NCBI GenBank assembly: GCA_964539045.1
Contig: CAZIHW010000103.1
Span: forward strand, 1 to 61,405
Length of the DNA stretch: 61,405 nt
Direction of reading: 5' to 3'
Source: UBA1227 sp964539045
GTDB lineage: Bacteria; Bacillota; Clostridia; Oscillospirales; Acutalibacteraceae
Of the stretch, positions 60,465-61,405 are shown piece after piece (position 1 is the stretch's first letter; the number at the start of each line of letters is the position of its first letter). A program made the translations under genes and the position numbers. The notes beneath the pieces are model-generated. The model ran no database searches, had not been told where the DNA came from, and saw nothing but the letters and a program-made list of their open reading frames with translations.

Positions 60465-61403
60465 ATGAGCTCATTTGAAGATTTAAGAATTGTCGACAAT
60501 TTTTATCAGACATCTCTCTTCTTCCCAATGCCTACAGTTTGCATCAGCACAATTAATCCTGACGGCAGCGTAAACATCGGATCATACTCACTTGTATTTC
60601 CATACTACGTTGCAGGCAAAGATTATTATGCTATGCTCCTCAACTGCCGCAACAATTCAAACACTTGCCAGAATCTTTTAAGAACAGGCAAGCTCGCTAT
60701 CAACTTCATCCCTGATGATAAGGCTACATTCAAAGAAGCTGTTCGTCTCGGATTCCCCGGCCCATCAGCTGACAAGATGCCGGACTGCTCGTTCAAGCTT
60801 GAAAAGGGACTTGCAGGTCCTGAAGATCCTGAGCGCCCACCTGTAATCAAGACCGCTTTCCAGGTTATTGAGTGCACATGGGATTCTTCACTCGAAGACG
60901 GCGGAAAGTGGAAGCCTGGCGAGATGGATGGTTATGAGGGACCATACAACAACTTTAACGGTATCACATCCAAGTTTGGTGCTACTTTCATTCTTAAGAT
61001 TGACAAGATTCTTATGAAGAAAAAGTATTATGATGCTATCGTAAACGGTGTTACAGCTAAAGACTTCCCTCCGGTTCCTGTTGACTACGGTTACAGAGAT
61101 TCAACAAACTTCTGGTACACACCGTTCCCACGTTTCAAGAAGCCTCACGCTGAGCCAATTCCGGCTCCGAAGGAGATTGACATAGCTTCAATCCGCTATG
61201 CTGCAGATCGTTGTGACGATAAGATTAAGTTCACAGATGAAGCACTTATGAACTTCGTAAAGGTTCCACGTCCTTTCTTGAAGACAGTACTTATGGGCTG
61301 TGTTGATTGGGCTAAGGAAAACGGCGTTGAACTTATCGACAATGAGCACGTTAAGATCATCAACGATAAGCGCGCTGCTGAAAAGGCTGCAAAGAAGAAA
61401 TAA
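60465..61403 (+). CDS. Flavin reductase-like (FMN-binding split barrel) protein
   Basis: A 312-residue protein whose first 210 residues look like the flavin reductase-like split barrel (TVCISTINPDGSVNIGSYSLVFP, NSNTCQNLLRTGKLAINFIP, RLGFPGPSADKMPD). It may reduce or bind FMN; the extra 100-residue C-terminal part is not recognised and ends in basic AEKAAKKK. AAAGGAG precedes the ATG at 60465. It lies 41 bases from marR, so it is probably its target. Confidence 0.82.
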   Translation: MSSFEDLRIVDNFYQTSLFFPMPTVCISTINPDGSVNIGSYSLVFPYYVAGKDYYAMLLNCRNNSNTCQNLLRTGKLAINFIPDDKATFKEAVRLGFPGPSADKMPDCSFKLEKGLAGPEDPERPPVIKTAFQVIECTWDSSLEDGGKWKPGEMDGYEGPYNNFNGITSKFGATFILKIDKILMKKKYYDAIVNGVTAKDFPPVPVDYGYRDSTNFWYTPFPRFKKPHAEPIPAPKEIDIASIRYAADRCDDKIKFTDEALMNFVKVPRPFLKTVLMGCVDWAKENGVELIDNEHVKIINDKRAAEKAAKKK

Positions 61404-61405
61404 TT

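Overview
This window is a continuous piece of a chromosome from a low-to-medium GC, Gram-positive, endospore-forming anaerobe of the class Clostridia (Bacillota). The evidence is the gene content and order. There is the tig-clpP-clpX-lon-ysxC block, the rimP-nusA-ylxR-ylxQ-infB-rbfA-nrnA-truB-ribF block, the spore maturation pair spmA/spmB, mcsA/mcsB, a Bce-type peptide-sensing module, a type with the short eukaryote/archaeal-like ProRS, and a complete Rnf complex. I cannot place it to family from sequence alone. No phage, insertion sequence, CRISPR array, rRNA or tRNA gene was seen. Most of the window is core chromosome, with accessory modules between housekeeping blocks.

Layout. 1-7.8 kb (minus): proteostasis operon tig, clpP, clpX, lon, ysxC, then lysA, which runs off the left edge. 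7.9-16.0 kb (minus): metallophosphoesterase, thrC, yraN, rnhB, rbgA, two tandem signal peptidases, rplS, trmB and two unrecognised genes. 16.1-21.0 kb (minus): radical SAM TIGR03960 with its DUF2344 partner, a small Cys-rich protein, an MBL hydrolase and spmAB. 21.2-26.9 kb: an AbrB-like regulator (+), a membrane-anchored unknown, pnp, rpsO, and an ECF sigma/anti-sigma/secreted-protein cassette lying between rpsO and ribF, genes that are often neighbours. 27.0-35.0 kb (minus): the nusA-infB translation operon. 35.0-41.2 kb: a DUF4241 gene divergent from an XRE regulator, then a BceAB-like ABC transporter and its BceRS-like two-component system. 41.2-46.4 kb (minus): proS, acpP, a short-chain dehydrogenase and GTP-type PEP carboxykinase. 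46.7-49.7 kb: a GT2 glycosyltransferase (+), mcsAB (minus) and a 40-residue Cys-rich membrane peptide (+). 49.9-57.3 kb (+): apbE, a NusG-II protein, a Gx transporter and rnfCDGEAB. 57.5-61.4 kb (+): serC-serA, then a MarR regulator with a flavin-reductase-like gene.

How the genes work together. ApbE attaches FMN to RnfG and RnfD, so the 50-57 kb cluster makes and equips a ferredoxin:NAD ion pump. serC follows it behind a strong promoter and an inverted repeat that resembles a Rex redox-repressor site. PEPCK points to gluconeogenic or C4 metabolism. Tig, ClpXP, Lon and McsAB form a protein-quality network, but ctsR and clpC are not beside mcsAB here.

Most unusual signals: a trigger factor with an 84-residue Lys/Ala-rich repeated tail; a long folded leader before pnp and a possible pseudoknot before rpsO; paired palindromic operators at the XRE/DUF4241 promoter; perfect palindromes at the marR and mcsA promoters; and a TrmB whose expected Asp in the DPWPK-type motif is Cys. 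I saw no clear new defence or mobile system. The best candidates for something undescribed are the XRE/DUF4241 pair and the 353-residue unknown at 14968-16029 with its repeat-bearing leader.
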